Shown: positions 35,806-45,395, counted from the first letter of the stretch. The stretch: 64,000 nt of DNA from Phycisphaera sp. (GCA_025916675.1 CP098402.1:181205-245204); one strand, 5' to 3'. Notes: generated by a model not told the origin, from the sequence alone. Program-made: numbers and translations.

Positions 35806-37383
35806 TCAGCTCCCTTCCGACTGGGGATCGATCTCGGGCTCATCATACTGCGGGCCGTCGATCGGCACCGTGATCAGCACGCCGTGGTGGGCGTGGTGGT
35901 CGTTCTCGTACGTGTGCTCGGCTTCCTCGCCCGGCAGCCCCCGGCTGCGGAGGGTGTACGGCCACGCGTGGTGACCGGGCAGCAACGGATCGCCGTACGG
36001 ATCGACGGTCAGGGGTGTGGGGCTGTAGTCCCAGGGCTGGCCCGTAAATGGGTCGGTGCGGAGCGAGTCGGGTAGCAGGTCGCCCAGGTCGTCGAGCGAT
36101 TGGGGGACGTCGCCGCCGTTGGCTAGGCGGTAGCGTTCGATAGCGAGCAGCACGCGTGTGCCGGCGGCCTGGACGTGGCGGGTGCGGTCGGCCGTGCCGA
36201 CCCTCCCGAACGTCGCCAGATTCATCGCCAGCGGGTTCCGCCAGTCGGCCGATTGGTAGTACTCGGCCGCTCGCCGATCGGCTTCGAGCGCGTCCATGCC
36301 CTTGGCGACTGCCGCGGCGCGGTGCAGGTCCCACGCGCCGTCGAGCCACTCGTTGGCCTGCTCGCGATCGATGAATAGCCGGCCGTGGATGTTCGAGAGC
36401 TTGGTGTCGCCGAACGGGGTCAGGCTCGTTGCGGCTCCTTCGGGGTCTTCGCCGATGATTTCGGCGAACAGCAGCGGGATGAACCGGCCGTTGCCCTTGC
36501 CCTTGCCATTGTCCGTATAGCAGCGTTGCAACATGTCGGCGACGTAGAGGCGTTCGTTGTCGAGTGCGATCCCGAGCGATGGGGCCAGCTCCACCAGCTC
36601 GCGCTGCACGATGGCGTCGGCGCGTTGCAGCCATTGGTCGTCCCCCACGGGGTACAACAGCTGGTTCTCTAGCAGCACCGTGCGGCCCACGGATTGGATC
36701 GCTGCGCCGACGAGCAGGTCGATGAGGTAGCCGAGGTCGGCCGCGTGCCGGCCGAGAGCGAGCATGTGTTCGATGGCCAGCAGCCGCTGCTCGTGGTCGC
36801 CGCGTTGTGCGGCCAGGCGGGCGCGGGCGGCCAGAGCGCGGGAGAACGCACGCGACGTGCCCAGGTAACCCATCGGGAAGTTCGCCATCGGCTCTTCGGT
36901 CGGGGGGCGGGCGACGCGTTCGAGCTCGGAGATCTCGGCCGCACCCTCGAAGATGCCGCGGCGTTCCCATTCGGCCAGCGCGTCGGTGGCTAGCCGTACC
37001 GCTTCGGCGTGCTGCTCGGGCGTGCCCTCTTCTGGCACGTAGTAGATCGTGGAGAGGTCGATGTAATCCCACGGGTTGTCCGGGTCGTCGGGGAGGTTGG
37101 CGGATTCCTGACGCAGCCAGTCGTTGGCCGCGTCGACCTCGATCATGACCGATTCGTACGCGGGGTACTGGTTCAGGCCCGGGCCCGAGCGGGCGCGATG
37201 GCGTTCGAGTGTCTGGTCGTGGATCTGCTCGGTGTAGTTCGTCGCGATCGTGGGCGTGGCGGTCGCGCCGAGGTAGAACTCGTAGCCCACGACGGACAGC
37301 ACGAGCACGACGAGTATCGCGATGGTGGCGAGGAGCTTCTTGAGGATGCCGCCGCGGCGGCGCGAGCAATGCGTGCTATTCAT
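35806..37383 (-). CDS. Membrane-anchored protein, tandem paralogue 2
   Basis: A 525-residue protein. A basic N-terminus (RRRGGILKKLL) and a membrane helix lead to a long helical exterior region. The C-terminal part has GTRVLLAIERYRLANGGDVP then DPFTGQPWDY, which resembles the C-terminal block that planctomycetes share with pseudopilin-like proteins (an RYR..G..P..L..L..DPF..P pattern). It is clearly homologous over its full length to the gene just upstream (37376-38905), with which it overlaps by 8 nt. Function unknown. Confidence 0.7.
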   Translation of the reverse strand: MNSTHCSRRRGGILKKLLATIAILVVLVLSVVGYEFYLGATATPTIATNYTEQIHDQTLERHRARSGPGLNQYPAYESVMIEVDAANDWLRQESANLPDDPDNPWDYIDLSTIYYVPEEGTPEQHAEAVRLATDALAEWERRGIFEGAAEISELERVARPPTEEPMANFPMGYLGTSRAFSRALAARARLAAQRGDHEQRLLAIEHMLALGRHAADLGYLIDLLVGAAIQSVGRTVLLENQLLYPVGDDQWLQRADAIVQRELVELAPSLGIALDNERLYVADMLQRCYTDNGKGKGNGRFIPLLFAEIIGEDPEGAATSLTPFGDTKLSNIHGRLFIDREQANEWLDGAWDLHRAAAVAKGMDALEADRRAAEYYQSADWRNPLAMNLATFGRVGTADRTRHVQAAGTRVLLAIERYRLANGGDVPQSLDDLGDLLPDSLRTDPFTGQPWDYSPTPLTVDPYGDPLLPGHHAWPYTLRSRGLPGEEAEHTYENDHHAHHGVLITVPIDGPQYDEPEIDPQSEGS

Positions 37384-38905
37384 CGAATTCCGGTGCCTCG
37401 ATGGGTGTTGTGATGAGGATGCCGTGGTTGGGGTGGATGGGGTAGGGCGTGTCCGACGGCGGGCTGCCGGGCAGTGGGCGGCTGCGCAGGGTGTAGGGCC
37501 AGGCGTGGCTGCCCGGCTGGAGCGGATCGCCGTCGTTGCGCGTGGTGACGGGCGAGGGCTGGTAATCCCAGGGTTGCTCGGTGAAGGGGTCGGTGCGGAG
37601 CGCTTCGGGGAGCAGGTTGCCCAGGTCGTCGAGGGTTTGGGGGATGGCGCCGCCATTGCGGAGGCGGTAGCGCTCGATGGCGAGGATGACGCGGGTGCCG
37701 GCGGCGTTGATCTGGCGGGCGCGTTCTGTTCGGGCGAGTTGGCCCAGGTACGAATAGTACTCGGCGATCGGGTTTCGCCAGGTCACGTCGCCGGTGAACG
37801 CCTCGACCGCTCGGTCGGCCCCGATAGAGGCGCTGCCCGTCGCGTTGGCCGAGATAATGCTGAGTTCGGTGGCGCGATCGAGCCAGGCGTCGGCCGCCCG
37901 ACGGCTCAGGAAGAGGCGGGCGTGGAGGTTGGAGAATCTGGTCTCGCCAAAGGGCAGGAGCTCATCTGGCGCGTAGGTCATGTCGTTGGCGTAAAGCAGC
38001 CGGGCATGCGCGAGCGGGATGAATCTGCCCGAGGCCGTGAACGAGCGTTGGACCTCGTCGGCGGTCTCGAGGCGTTTGTCCTCCATGACATGCTGGAGCG
38101 GCGGGTAGAGCTCGAATTGCTCGCGTTCGATGGCGGCGTCGGCGGCGATGAGCCATTGCTCCTCGGCCACGGGATGGAGCAGGAGGCACTCGGCAAGCTG
38201 ATTGAGGGCCATCGCGTCGATCGCGACGCCAACGAGCCAGGAGATCAGGAAGCCCTGCCCCGAAGTGATGCGGCCGAGGGCGAGGCTTTCCTCAAACGTT
38301 GTTAGGAATTGTCTGTCGTCGCCCGCTTCGGCAGCCACGCGCATGCGGGCGGCGTGCGCCCGGGCGAGTTGGCGGACCGAGCCCAGATAGGGCAGGATCA
38401 TCTCGATCGTGGGCGTATCGATGGGCGGGACAGCGACACGCTCGAGGGCGGCGATGTCGGTCGCTCGGTCGAAGATCCCCATCGCTTGCCAGTAATCGAG
38501 CACCTCCAAAGCGCGCCGGCGGGCGACCTCGTACTGCGCTCGGGTTCCGCCTTCGGCAGCGGGCCATACCAAGACATAAAAGCTGATGTAGTTGTAACGC
38601 GAGGCTTTCTCCTCGCTCGGCAGCGCTTCGTTGTATTCTCTGAGCCACTGGCTGGCCTTGTCGACCTCGCGCATGGCGGCCTCAAACCGGGGCCATTGGT
38701 TCAGCCCGCCGCCGAAGTGGGCGCGTTGGCGCTCGAGGGCTCGGTCGTGGATCTGCTTGGAGTAGTTCTGCGTGGGGGCGGGCTTGGAGGTGACGGCCAG
38801 GAAGGCCTCGTAGCCCACGAGCACGACGACCAGGGCGATGATGATCGCCAGGGTGATCAGGAGCTTCTTGAGGATGCCGCCGCGGCGGGAGGGGAGGTGT
38901 GCCAT
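37376..38905 (-). CDS. Membrane-anchored protein, tandem paralogue 1
   Basis: A 509-residue protein with the same plan as its downstream paralogue: SRRGGILKKLL, one membrane helix, helical body, and C-terminal GTRVILAIERYRLRNGGAIP with DPFTEQPWDY. The two differ mostly in the body. The ATG at 38905 was chosen because the shared N-terminus begins there; the frame remains open upstream but over dxr. A TATCCT hexamer lies 5 nt before the ATG and no SD is present, so the pair may have its own promoter as well as read-through from dxr. Confidence 0.7.
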   Translation of the reverse strand: MAHLPSRRGGILKKLLITLAIIIALVVVLVGYEAFLAVTSKPAPTQNYSKQIHDRALERQRAHFGGGLNQWPRFEAAMREVDKASQWLREYNEALPSEEKASRYNYISFYVLVWPAAEGGTRAQYEVARRRALEVLDYWQAMGIFDRATDIAALERVAVPPIDTPTIEMILPYLGSVRQLARAHAARMRVAAEAGDDRQFLTTFEESLALGRITSGQGFLISWLVGVAIDAMALNQLAECLLLHPVAEEQWLIAADAAIEREQFELYPPLQHVMEDKRLETADEVQRSFTASGRFIPLAHARLLYANDMTYAPDELLPFGETRFSNLHARLFLSRRAADAWLDRATELSIISANATGSASIGADRAVEAFTGDVTWRNPIAEYYSYLGQLARTERARQINAAGTRVILAIERYRLRNGGAIPQTLDDLGNLLPEALRTDPFTEQPWDYQPSPVTTRNDGDPLQPGSHAWPYTLRSRPLPGSPPSDTPYPIHPNHGILITTPIEAPEFDE

Positions 38906-38910
38906 GCCCG

Positions 38911-38916
38911 AGGATA
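38911..38916 (-). promoter_or_regulatory. Putative -10 of leaderless transcript (TATCCT)
   Basis: TATCCT on the minus strand, 5 nt before the ATG at 38905. GCAACC lies 17 nt upstream, as in front of the gene at 5142. Confidence 0.4.
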
Positions 38917-38943
38917 CGGGTTCGGCGTGTGTGGGTTGCGGTC

Positions 38944-40158
38944 TCAGCGGGCGAGCGCCGCCACAATGCGCGCGGCGACGTGCTTGCGGGCGAGTGTGTC
39001 GGCCCGCGTGGCGTCCTGCAGGGTGTTCAGGGGCGTGACCTCGACGTGCTCGCAGGCGTGTTGGGTGAGCTCGCCGATGCGGCCGAAGGGGATGTCGCCC
39101 TTCAGGAACGCTTCGACGGCGGCCTCGTTGGCGGCGTTGAAGATGGCGCCGGCGGTGCCTCCCGTGTCGATCACCCAGCGGGCCAGGGCGAGGGCGGGGA
39201 AGCGTTGCTCGTCTGGCTCCTCGAAGTCGAGGCGGGAGAGGGCGGCCAGGTCCAGCGCTGGGGTGTTGCCCGGTGCGCGGTGTGGGTGTGTGAGGGCGAA
39301 CTGGATGGGCAGGCGCATGTCGCTGATGCCGAGTTGTGCGAGGACAGAGCCGTCGATGGTCTCGATGAGCGAGTGGACGATGGATTGGGGGTGGACGAGC
39401 ACGCCGAGTTGGCTGGAGGGGAAGCCGAAGAGCCAGTGGGCCTCGATGACCTCGAGGGCCTTGTTGGTGAGCGAGGCGCAGTCGATGGTGACCTTGGGGC
39501 CCATGTCCCAGGTGGGGTGGGCCAGGGCCTGGTCGGGCGTGGCGTTGTAGACGGCGTCGGCCGACGCGGTGCGGAAGGGGCCGCCCGAAGCGGTCAGGAC
39601 GAGACGCGAGACGTGCGATGGCGGCTGCATGGGTGGTGCGGCGTTTGGGCCGGCGATGGCGTGCAGGCATTGCCAGAGGGCGGAGTGCTCGCTATCGACG
39701 GGGAGCAGCTTGGCACCAGTGCGTTGCGCGGTTGGGACGACGAGCGCGCCGGCGGCGACGAGGGTTTCCTTGTTTGCGAGCGCGACGTCGCGGCCGAGTT
39801 CGACGGCGGCGAGCGTGGCGGGCAGGCCCGCCGCACCCACGACGGCGGCCATGACGATGTCGGCGTCGACCTCGCGCACGAGGCGTTCGGCGGCGTCATT
39901 GCCGATGAACGTCGCGGCATCGGTTTCACCCTCGCAGAGCGCGGTGTGTTTCACGCCAAGGGCGTCGGCTTGCTCGCGCAGCTCGCGCGCACGCCGACCG
40001 GCGGCCAAGCCCACCACCTCGATGGGTGGGGGCCGGCCCTGGTCCTTGGCGAGCGATGCCAGATGGGCGGCGGTGTCGAGGGTCTGCCGGCCGATGGAGC
40101 CGGTGCTGCCCAGGACGATGAGCCGCCGGGTGGTTGGGTGGCCGCTGGCGGCGGTCAT
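38944..40158 (-). CDS. dxr: 1-deoxy-D-xylulose-5-phosphate reductoisomerase
   Basis: A 404-residue NADPH-dependent enzyme making MEP from DXP, the second step of the MEP pathway. It has the nucleotide motif LGSTGSIGRQTLDT, ALANKETLVAAG, the metal-binding VDSEHSALWQCL, and LTASGGPFR. It begins 3 nt after the rne stop, so rne and dxr are almost certainly one transcript. dxs lies far away at 2 kb. Confidence 0.95.
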   Translation of the reverse strand: MTAASGHPTTRRLIVLGSTGSIGRQTLDTAAHLASLAKDQGRPPPIEVVGLAAGRRARELREQADALGVKHTALCEGETDAATFIGNDAAERLVREVDADIVMAAVVGAAGLPATLAAVELGRDVALANKETLVAAGALVVPTAQRTGAKLLPVDSEHSALWQCLHAIAGPNAAPPMQPPSHVSRLVLTASGGPFRTASADAVYNATPDQALAHPTWDMGPKVTIDCASLTNKALEVIEAHWLFGFPSSQLGVLVHPQSIVHSLIETIDGSVLAQLGISDMRLPIQFALTHPHRAPGNTPALDLAALSRLDFEEPDEQRFPALALARWVIDTGGTAGAIFNAANEAAVEAFLKGDIPFGRIGELTQHACEHVEVTPLNTLQDATRADTLARKHVAARIVAALAR

Positions 40159-40161
40159 GAG

Positions 40162-42882
40162 TTAGCCCCCGTCGGGTCCGCCGGGCTTGGTCTTGCGGTG
40201 GGCGGCGTACAGAAAACGCGGCCTGGGCTTCTTCTCGGCCTTGGGCTCGTCGTCGTCCTTGCGTCCACGCTTGGGCCGGGGTTCGATGACGCCGCTGGGC
40301 GCGGGTTCGGGAGCGACAACCTCGACGGTGGGGGACTCGTTGTCCTCCTCGTCTTCTTCCTCGTCCACATCGGCGACGGCGACGGGCTCCTCGACCACTT
40401 CGGGTTGCTCGTCACGATCGCGCCCGCCACGGCCGCGGCGTCGACGCTTGCGACGGGGGCGGTCGGAGTCTTCTTGGGCGTCGTCGTCCTGGTCCTCATC
40501 CTCATCGTCGGTGTGCACGGGTGTCGAGAGGGCGCTGCCCAGGCGGCGGGCGAGGGAGTCGGACTCACCTTCGTCGTCCTGCTCGTCGCTACGACGGTCT
40601 TCGGAGTCGGTGCTGCTGCCCGAGCGGTTCCGGCCCCGGCCTCCGCGGCGTCGCCTGCGGCGGGGGCGATCGGAAGCTTCTTCGGAATCTCCGTCGTGGG
40701 CCTCGCTGTGGTCGTCTGCCGAGGCCTGCTCGTCGTGGTCGTCTTCGCTGCTGGCCTCGACCTCGTCGCGCTGGGCATCGCCGCCACCACGACGACCGCG
40801 TCCACCGCGGCGGCGGCGTCTGCGGCGTGGACGGTCGGATTCTTCTTCGGACTCCGGGTCGTGGACTTCGCGGCGGTCGTCGTGCTCGGCATCCTCGTCG
40901 GTATCGACAGGTTCCTGGTCGCGCTGGGCGGAATCGCCACCACGGCCACGTCCGCCCCGGCGGCGTCGGCGCCTGCGGCGGCCCGTGCCTTCGGACTCTT
41001 CCTGCTCGCTCTCGTCGTAGTCGGCATCGAGCTCGATGGGGTGGGCCTCGACGGTGTGGGTATCGTCGTGGTCTTCGTCGTGGGCGTCGATGGACTCGGA
41101 CAGGTTGGATTCCGAATCGGACAGGCCCTCGGCTTCGACAAGGAACTGCTCGGGATCGGGCAGCTTGGGCAGCTTGTCGATATCGATGTCGTTGTTGTTG
41201 GTGTCGTAGGCGTGCAGCACGAAGCGTTCGGCGGCCATGTTCTCGCTGACACGGACCTCGGTGATCACGCCGGTGACGCGCTCGATGCGGCTGAGCTGCT
41301 TGCGGCGGCCGCTGAGTAGGTGGCTGGCGACCTGGGCCGAGACAACCATCTCGACGCGGGCGACCTTGTCGTGGCTGGCGATGAGGGAAAGGTCACGCAG
41401 CGCCTCGGCGGCCACGCTATCGGGCCGGCGGATGACGCCGCGGCCCTTGCACAGGTTGCATTCGGCGAAGTGGGTGCGCTCGTGGCTCGAACGCATGCGC
41501 TGGCGGGTCATCTCGAGCAGGCCGAACTCGCTGATGGGCAGGATGGTGCTCTTGGCCCGGTCACGCTTGAGGCGCTCGGAGAAACGCTCGGCGACGGCCT
41601 TGCGGTTGCTGGCGTGGCGCATGTCGATGAGGTCGTTGATGACCAGGCCGCCCATGTCGCGCAGGCGGAGCTGGCGGCAGATCTCGTCGGCGGCTTCCAT
41701 GTTGGTGTTGAAGGCGTTGGACTCGGCATCGCGGGCGCCGCGGCTGCGGCCGCTGTTGACGTCGATGGCGACCAGCGCCTCGGTCTCGTCGAAGATCAGC
41801 CGCCCGCCGCTGGGCAGGGGGACTTCGCGCGAGTGGATGTTGTGGATCTGCTGCTCGATGCCGAAGGCGGCGAAGATGGGGGCGCGGCCCGTGTACTGTC
41901 GCAGTTGGGGGCGGCTGCGGGGCGAGGCGATCTTGATGAATCGCTCGGCCCGGGCGAGGGCGCCGGGGTCGTCGATGATGATGTCGGTGACCTCGGTGCC
42001 GGCCAGGTCTCGCAGGGCCCGCAGCAGCAGGTCGCTCTCGGCGTAGAGGGCCAGCGGGGCCTTCTTGCCCTTCTGGCGCTTGTCCATGTCGGCCCAGAGT
42101 CGCTTGAGGTAGGCCAGGTCGCGGTTGAGCTCGGTCTTGGTGCGATCCATGCCGGCGGTACGGAGGATGAAGCCGAAGCCCTCGGGCAGGTCGAGCTGGT
42201 CGAGCACCTTGCGCATGGCGCGGCGGGTGTCGTCGTCCTCGACCTTGCGGGAGACGCCCACGTTGTCCATGCCGGGCATCATGACCAGGTAGCGGCCGGG
42301 GATGGAGATGTAGCTGGTGAGGGTGGGGCCCTTAGTACCGACGCCTTCTTTCAGGACCTGGACCATGATGCGGTCGCCGGGCTTGAAGCACTTCTGGATC
42401 GGGGGTCGGTCGCGGCGGGGGGTCTTCAGGCCCACGCGCTCGGCGGCGTCCTCGTTCTTGGGAAAGTAGCGGGGGTGGACGTCGGTGGTGTGGAGGAAGC
42501 CGTGCTCGTCGAGGCCGAAGTCGACGAACGCCGCCTGGACAGCGGTGTTGACGTTGCGGACGACGCCGAAGTAGATGTTGTTGACCCGGCTGGTGGTGCC
42601 GGTGGGCTCGGCGTGGTATTCCTCGAGCTTGCCGTCTTCGACGAAGGCGATGCGGCACTCGTCTCCGGGGATGTAGTTGACGATCATGCGCGACGCGTCG
42701 GGCGCGCCGCTGCTGGACTCGATGGCGTTGCTCTGCGGGCGGCTCGAGCGGCCCCTGCTTGACGATGAGGGGCGCGAGCGGGAGGTTTTCTTCTTAGTAG
42801 TCTTCTTGGTCGAGTCGGTCGTGCTGTCGGAATCAGACTTGGTGGTTCCGTTGTCGGAAGCGGTGGAGGACCTGCGTGCCAT
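40162..42882 (-). CDS. rne: Ribonuclease E/G family endoribonuclease with RG-rich tail
   Basis: A protein of about 906 residues. A Ser/Thr/Lys-rich N-terminal leader of about 60 residues precedes the S1 domain (VNNIYFGVVRNVNTAVQAAFVDFG). The catalytic DNase I-like part has ALVAIDVNSGRS and INDLIDMRHASN with the metal-binding Asp residues, and CNLCKGRG is the Zn-link. The last ~300 residues are disordered: four Arg/Gly-rich blocks (such as SDRPRRRRRRRGGRGR) alternate with Asp/Glu-rich stretches. Such tails scaffold degradosomes and bind RNA. The ATG at 42882 lacks an SD and follows a 423-bp gene-free region. Confidence 0.9.
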   Translation of the reverse strand: MARRSSTASDNGTTKSDSDSTTDSTKKTTKKKTSRSRPSSSSRGRSSRPQSNAIESSSGAPDASRMIVNYIPGDECRIAFVEDGKLEEYHAEPTGTTSRVNNIYFGVVRNVNTAVQAAFVDFGLDEHGFLHTTDVHPRYFPKNEDAAERVGLKTPRRDRPPIQKCFKPGDRIMVQVLKEGVGTKGPTLTSYISIPGRYLVMMPGMDNVGVSRKVEDDDTRRAMRKVLDQLDLPEGFGFILRTAGMDRTKTELNRDLAYLKRLWADMDKRQKGKKAPLALYAESDLLLRALRDLAGTEVTDIIIDDPGALARAERFIKIASPRSRPQLRQYTGRAPIFAAFGIEQQIHNIHSREVPLPSGGRLIFDETEALVAIDVNSGRSRGARDAESNAFNTNMEAADEICRQLRLRDMGGLVINDLIDMRHASNRKAVAERFSERLKRDRAKSTILPISEFGLLEMTRQRMRSSHERTHFAECNLCKGRGVIRRPDSVAAEALRDLSLIASHDKVARVEMVVSAQVASHLLSGRRKQLSRIERVTGVITEVRVSENMAAERFVLHAYDTNNNDIDIDKLPKLPDPEQFLVEAEGLSDSESNLSESIDAHDEDHDDTHTVEAHPIELDADYDESEQEESEGTGRRRRRRRRGGRGRGGDSAQRDQEPVDTDEDAEHDDRREVHDPESEEESDRPRRRRRRRGGRGRRGGGDAQRDEVEASSEDDHDEQASADDHSEAHDGDSEEASDRPRRRRRRGGRGRNRSGSSTDSEDRRSDEQDDEGESDSLARRLGSALSTPVHTDDEDEDQDDDAQEDSDRPRRKRRRRGRGGRDRDEQPEVVEEPVAVADVDEEEDEEDNESPTVEVVAPEPAPSGVIEPRPKRGRKDDDEPKAEKKPRPRFLYAAHRKTKPGGPDGG

Positions 42883-43305
42883 GATGTGGGCGCTTTCGTG
42901 TTGGGAGGGCCGGGCCGCCCGCCACCACCGCGCGGCCGGCGACGCCACACCCGTGGGCGGCGGTCGGGCCTGCGAGGACGGTTCGGGGGGTCACTTCGGC
43001 GTGCTCCACAAGGAGTGTGCGGCTGCGATCGGAATCGATCTTGCCAGTTGGTTGGACGCTTGCCGGGCCTGGCCAATCCGGGGCCTCAGGGCGTGGCGTC
43101 GATGTCTGCTGTCGGGCTCATGCGATGAGCCATGAATCAAGTCGCCAAAGCGGGCCGGTGGCACACGATGGGATGCAAGGGCCGTGGTTGCTCGAGTCCT
43201 GAAGATCTCCCCCGCCCCACACACATCTACGGCCCACGCGGGTCGGGGGTTTGGCCAATGGTCGTGAAAACGGGCCCGGCCAGAGGTTTATCGGCCGATT
43301 GAGGA
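42883..43305. other. 423-bp gene-free region upstream of rne
   Basis: I see no supportable gene here. Short open frames on both strands are GC-driven. It should contain the rne promoter and 5' leader; RNase E leaders are known in other bacteria to mediate autoregulation. ATCGGCCGAT near 43290 is a short palindrome close to the ptsI stop, without a convincing T-run. Confidence 0.5.
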
Positions 43306-45060
43306 CTAATCCTCACCCGAATCGAAGACGCCGGGCATGACCTTGCGGACGCGTTCTCGGACGTACGCGGTGACGTCCGATGGCGATTCCAGCGAGAGGG
43401 CCCGTCGGGCGATGCGGGCGCATTCCTCTGCGGAAACGCTCCGAACCAGCCGCTTGACCTGCGGAATCGAGTACGATCCCACGGAGAGGGTACGCACGCC
43501 CAGGCCGATCAGCAACACGGCAAAGTCGAGTTCGGCCGCCGACTCGCCGCAGCAGGACACCGGGATCTGCTTGGACTTGGACCCCCGCATGACGTCTCGG
43601 ATGAGCCTCAGGACGGCCGGGTGCATGGCGGTGAAGAGGTCGGCCACGCGCTCGTTGGTGCGGTCGACGGCCAGGGTGTACTGGACCAGGTCGTTGGTGC
43701 CGATGCTGAAAAAGGCGGCGTCTCGCGCGAAGCTGGAGGCGATGACGGCGGCGGCGGGCACCTCGACCATCATGCCCATGGGGATGTCGGGGTCGAAGGG
43801 GATGCCCTCTTCGACGAGGTCTTCCATCACGTCGCGGACGATGGCCTTGGCCTGGCGGAGCTCCTGCACCGTGGTGATGAGCGGGAACATGATCTTGAGC
43901 GGGCCGTGGGCGCTGGCTCTCAGGATGGCCCGGAGTTGGCGCTTGAACATCGGCAGGTTGCTCAGGCAGAAACGGATGGAACGGTTGCCCAGGAAGGGGT
44001 TGCGCTCGGGCAGCTCGAAGCTGTGCTGGGTGTACTTGTCGGCTCCCAGGTCGACGGTGCGGATGACCAGCTCGCGGCCTTCCATCTGCTCGACGCAGCG
44101 GCGGTAGGCATCGTAGTGCTCTTCTTCGGAGGGCTCGGTGTCGCTGGTGAGGTAGAGGAATTCGGTGCGGTAGAGCCCGACGCCCTCGCCGCCGACCTCC
44201 AGCACGTGCGCGATCTCGTCGGGGAACTCGATGTTTCCCAGCAGGCGGACGTGGACGCCGTCGGTGGTGATGCTGGGCTCGGAGGCCTGCTCCTTGAGGA
44301 CGGTCCGGCGCCGCTCCATGCGGGCCTGGCGTTCCTTGTAGCGGTCGAGCTGCTCGTCGGTGGGGTCGAGGATGACCACGCCCTCGAGGCCGTCGACGAT
44401 GATGGTGGTGTCTTCCTCGGCGATTCGCGCGATGTCGCGCAGGCCGACCACGGCGGGGATGTTCAGGGCGCGCGCGACGATGGCGGTGTGGCTGGTGCGA
44501 CCGCCGCGGTCGGTCACGAAGGCCTGAACGAACTCTCGGTTGAAGCCGGCGGCCTGCGACGGCGTGAGATCGTCGGCAACGACGACGGCTTGGTGATCGA
44601 GTTCTTCGAGCGTGCGGTTGTGCTCGCCCATGAGGTGACCGAGCACGCGGTTGCGGAGGTCCTCGAGGTCGTCGACCTTGGAGGTGAAGGCCGAGTCTCC
44701 CATCTTGCTGAAGCGGGTGGCCCAGTCGCCGAAGGTGGCCTCGACGGCGTGCTCGGCGGCCATGTGCTCGTTCTCGATGCGCTCGAAGATTGGGGTGCGA
44801 AGCGATTTGTCTTGGAGTACGCCGATGTGGAAGAGGAAGATCTTGGCGGCTTCGGAGCCCATCTCCTTCTCGGCGCGCTCCTTCACGGTCACGAGATCGG
44901 CGACGGACAACTCGAGGGCGTTCTTGGCGCGCGAGGCTTCTTCGGCCGAGCCGGCGGCGGGGGTAAAGCGGCGGACGACGCGGCGGTCCTCGTCTTCCAG
45001 CAGGAAGGTGCGGCCGATGACTAGGCCGGGCGAGACCGCGATGCCGCGTAGGACCTCCAT
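43306..45060 (-). CDS. ptsI: PTS enzyme I (phosphoenolpyruvate-protein phosphotransferase)
   Basis: A 584-residue enzyme I of normal length. The N-terminal part has RGIAVSPGLVIGRTF; the phospho-His lies in DRGGRTSHTAIVAR; the PEP-binding C-terminal TIM barrel has GIGLYRTEFLY-like GVGLYRTEFLYL, FFSIGTNDLVQYTLAVDR and the Cys in VSCCGESA. No GAF domain is present, so it is not PtsP. HPr and sugar-specific EII genes are not adjacent, which suggests a regulatory PTS or one scattered over the genome. Confidence 0.92.
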   Translation of the reverse strand: MEVLRGIAVSPGLVIGRTFLLEDEDRRVVRRFTPAAGSAEEASRAKNALELSVADLVTVKERAEKEMGSEAAKIFLFHIGVLQDKSLRTPIFERIENEHMAAEHAVEATFGDWATRFSKMGDSAFTSKVDDLEDLRNRVLGHLMGEHNRTLEELDHQAVVVADDLTPSQAAGFNREFVQAFVTDRGGRTSHTAIVARALNIPAVVGLRDIARIAEEDTTIIVDGLEGVVILDPTDEQLDRYKERQARMERRRTVLKEQASEPSITTDGVHVRLLGNIEFPDEIAHVLEVGGEGVGLYRTEFLYLTSDTEPSEEEHYDAYRRCVEQMEGRELVIRTVDLGADKYTQHSFELPERNPFLGNRSIRFCLSNLPMFKRQLRAILRASAHGPLKIMFPLITTVQELRQAKAIVRDVMEDLVEEGIPFDPDIPMGMMVEVPAAAVIASSFARDAAFFSIGTNDLVQYTLAVDRTNERVADLFTAMHPAVLRLIRDVMRGSKSKQIPVSCCGESAAELDFAVLLIGLGVRTLSVGSYSIPQVKRLVRSVSAEECARIARRALSLESPSDVTAYVRERVRKVMPGVFDSGED

Positions 45061-45395
45061 GATTGGGCGTAGGCTCCGAAGGGATGTGTTGGGGTGCGGG
45101 GGGTTCGGTCTTTGGGCTCCCGATAACCCCGTAGTCTGCCAAAGGCCGAGCATAGCCGAATCCGGTGCGGCGGGCCATGCGTACCGGGGTGTGGCCGCCC
45201 ATTGGCGTCGGGAATGCCCAAGTGAATCGGACGGTTGGATTGACATGCGGGCCCGGGTGGCCTCTGATAGAGCAGTCGTGCCGGGGCGCCCCTAAGCGTT
45301 GGCCCCTGGCGGACCGATACCACAGGAAAGCCGATCTTCGCGAGCAGGGCCTCGTCTGGTCCCACGGCGCGTGGATCTTGCGGACGACAGACAAC
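45061..45395. other. 335-bp divergent region between ptsI and rho
   Basis: No gene is supported. It should hold the promoters of ptsI and rho. The rho frame is open through part of it (to 45165), but this stretch has no similarity to Rho that I can see. Confidence 0.5.
45240..45268 (+). promoter_or_regulatory. Putative rho promoter
   Basis: TTGACA (45240-45245), a perfect -35, with a 17-nt spacer to TCTGAT (45263-45268), a 4/6 match to the -10. It would give rho a 5' leader of about 120 nt, room for the autoregulation usual for rho. Confidence 0.45.

Noticed and set aside
38899-41319. 806-codon plus-strand ORF opposite dxr and rne
   Set aside because: It is antisense to two well-supported genes and its protein is low-complexity Val/Gly/Asp translation of the opposite codons; no domain or signal is visible.
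42677-43135. Plus-strand ORF in the region upstream of rne
   Set aside because: Part overlaps the rne N-terminus antisense; no SD, no coherent secondary structure or motif.
45165-45395. 77-codon N-terminal extension of Rho
   Set aside because: The frame is open but has no SD, no Rho-like sequence, and contains the best candidate rho promoter.
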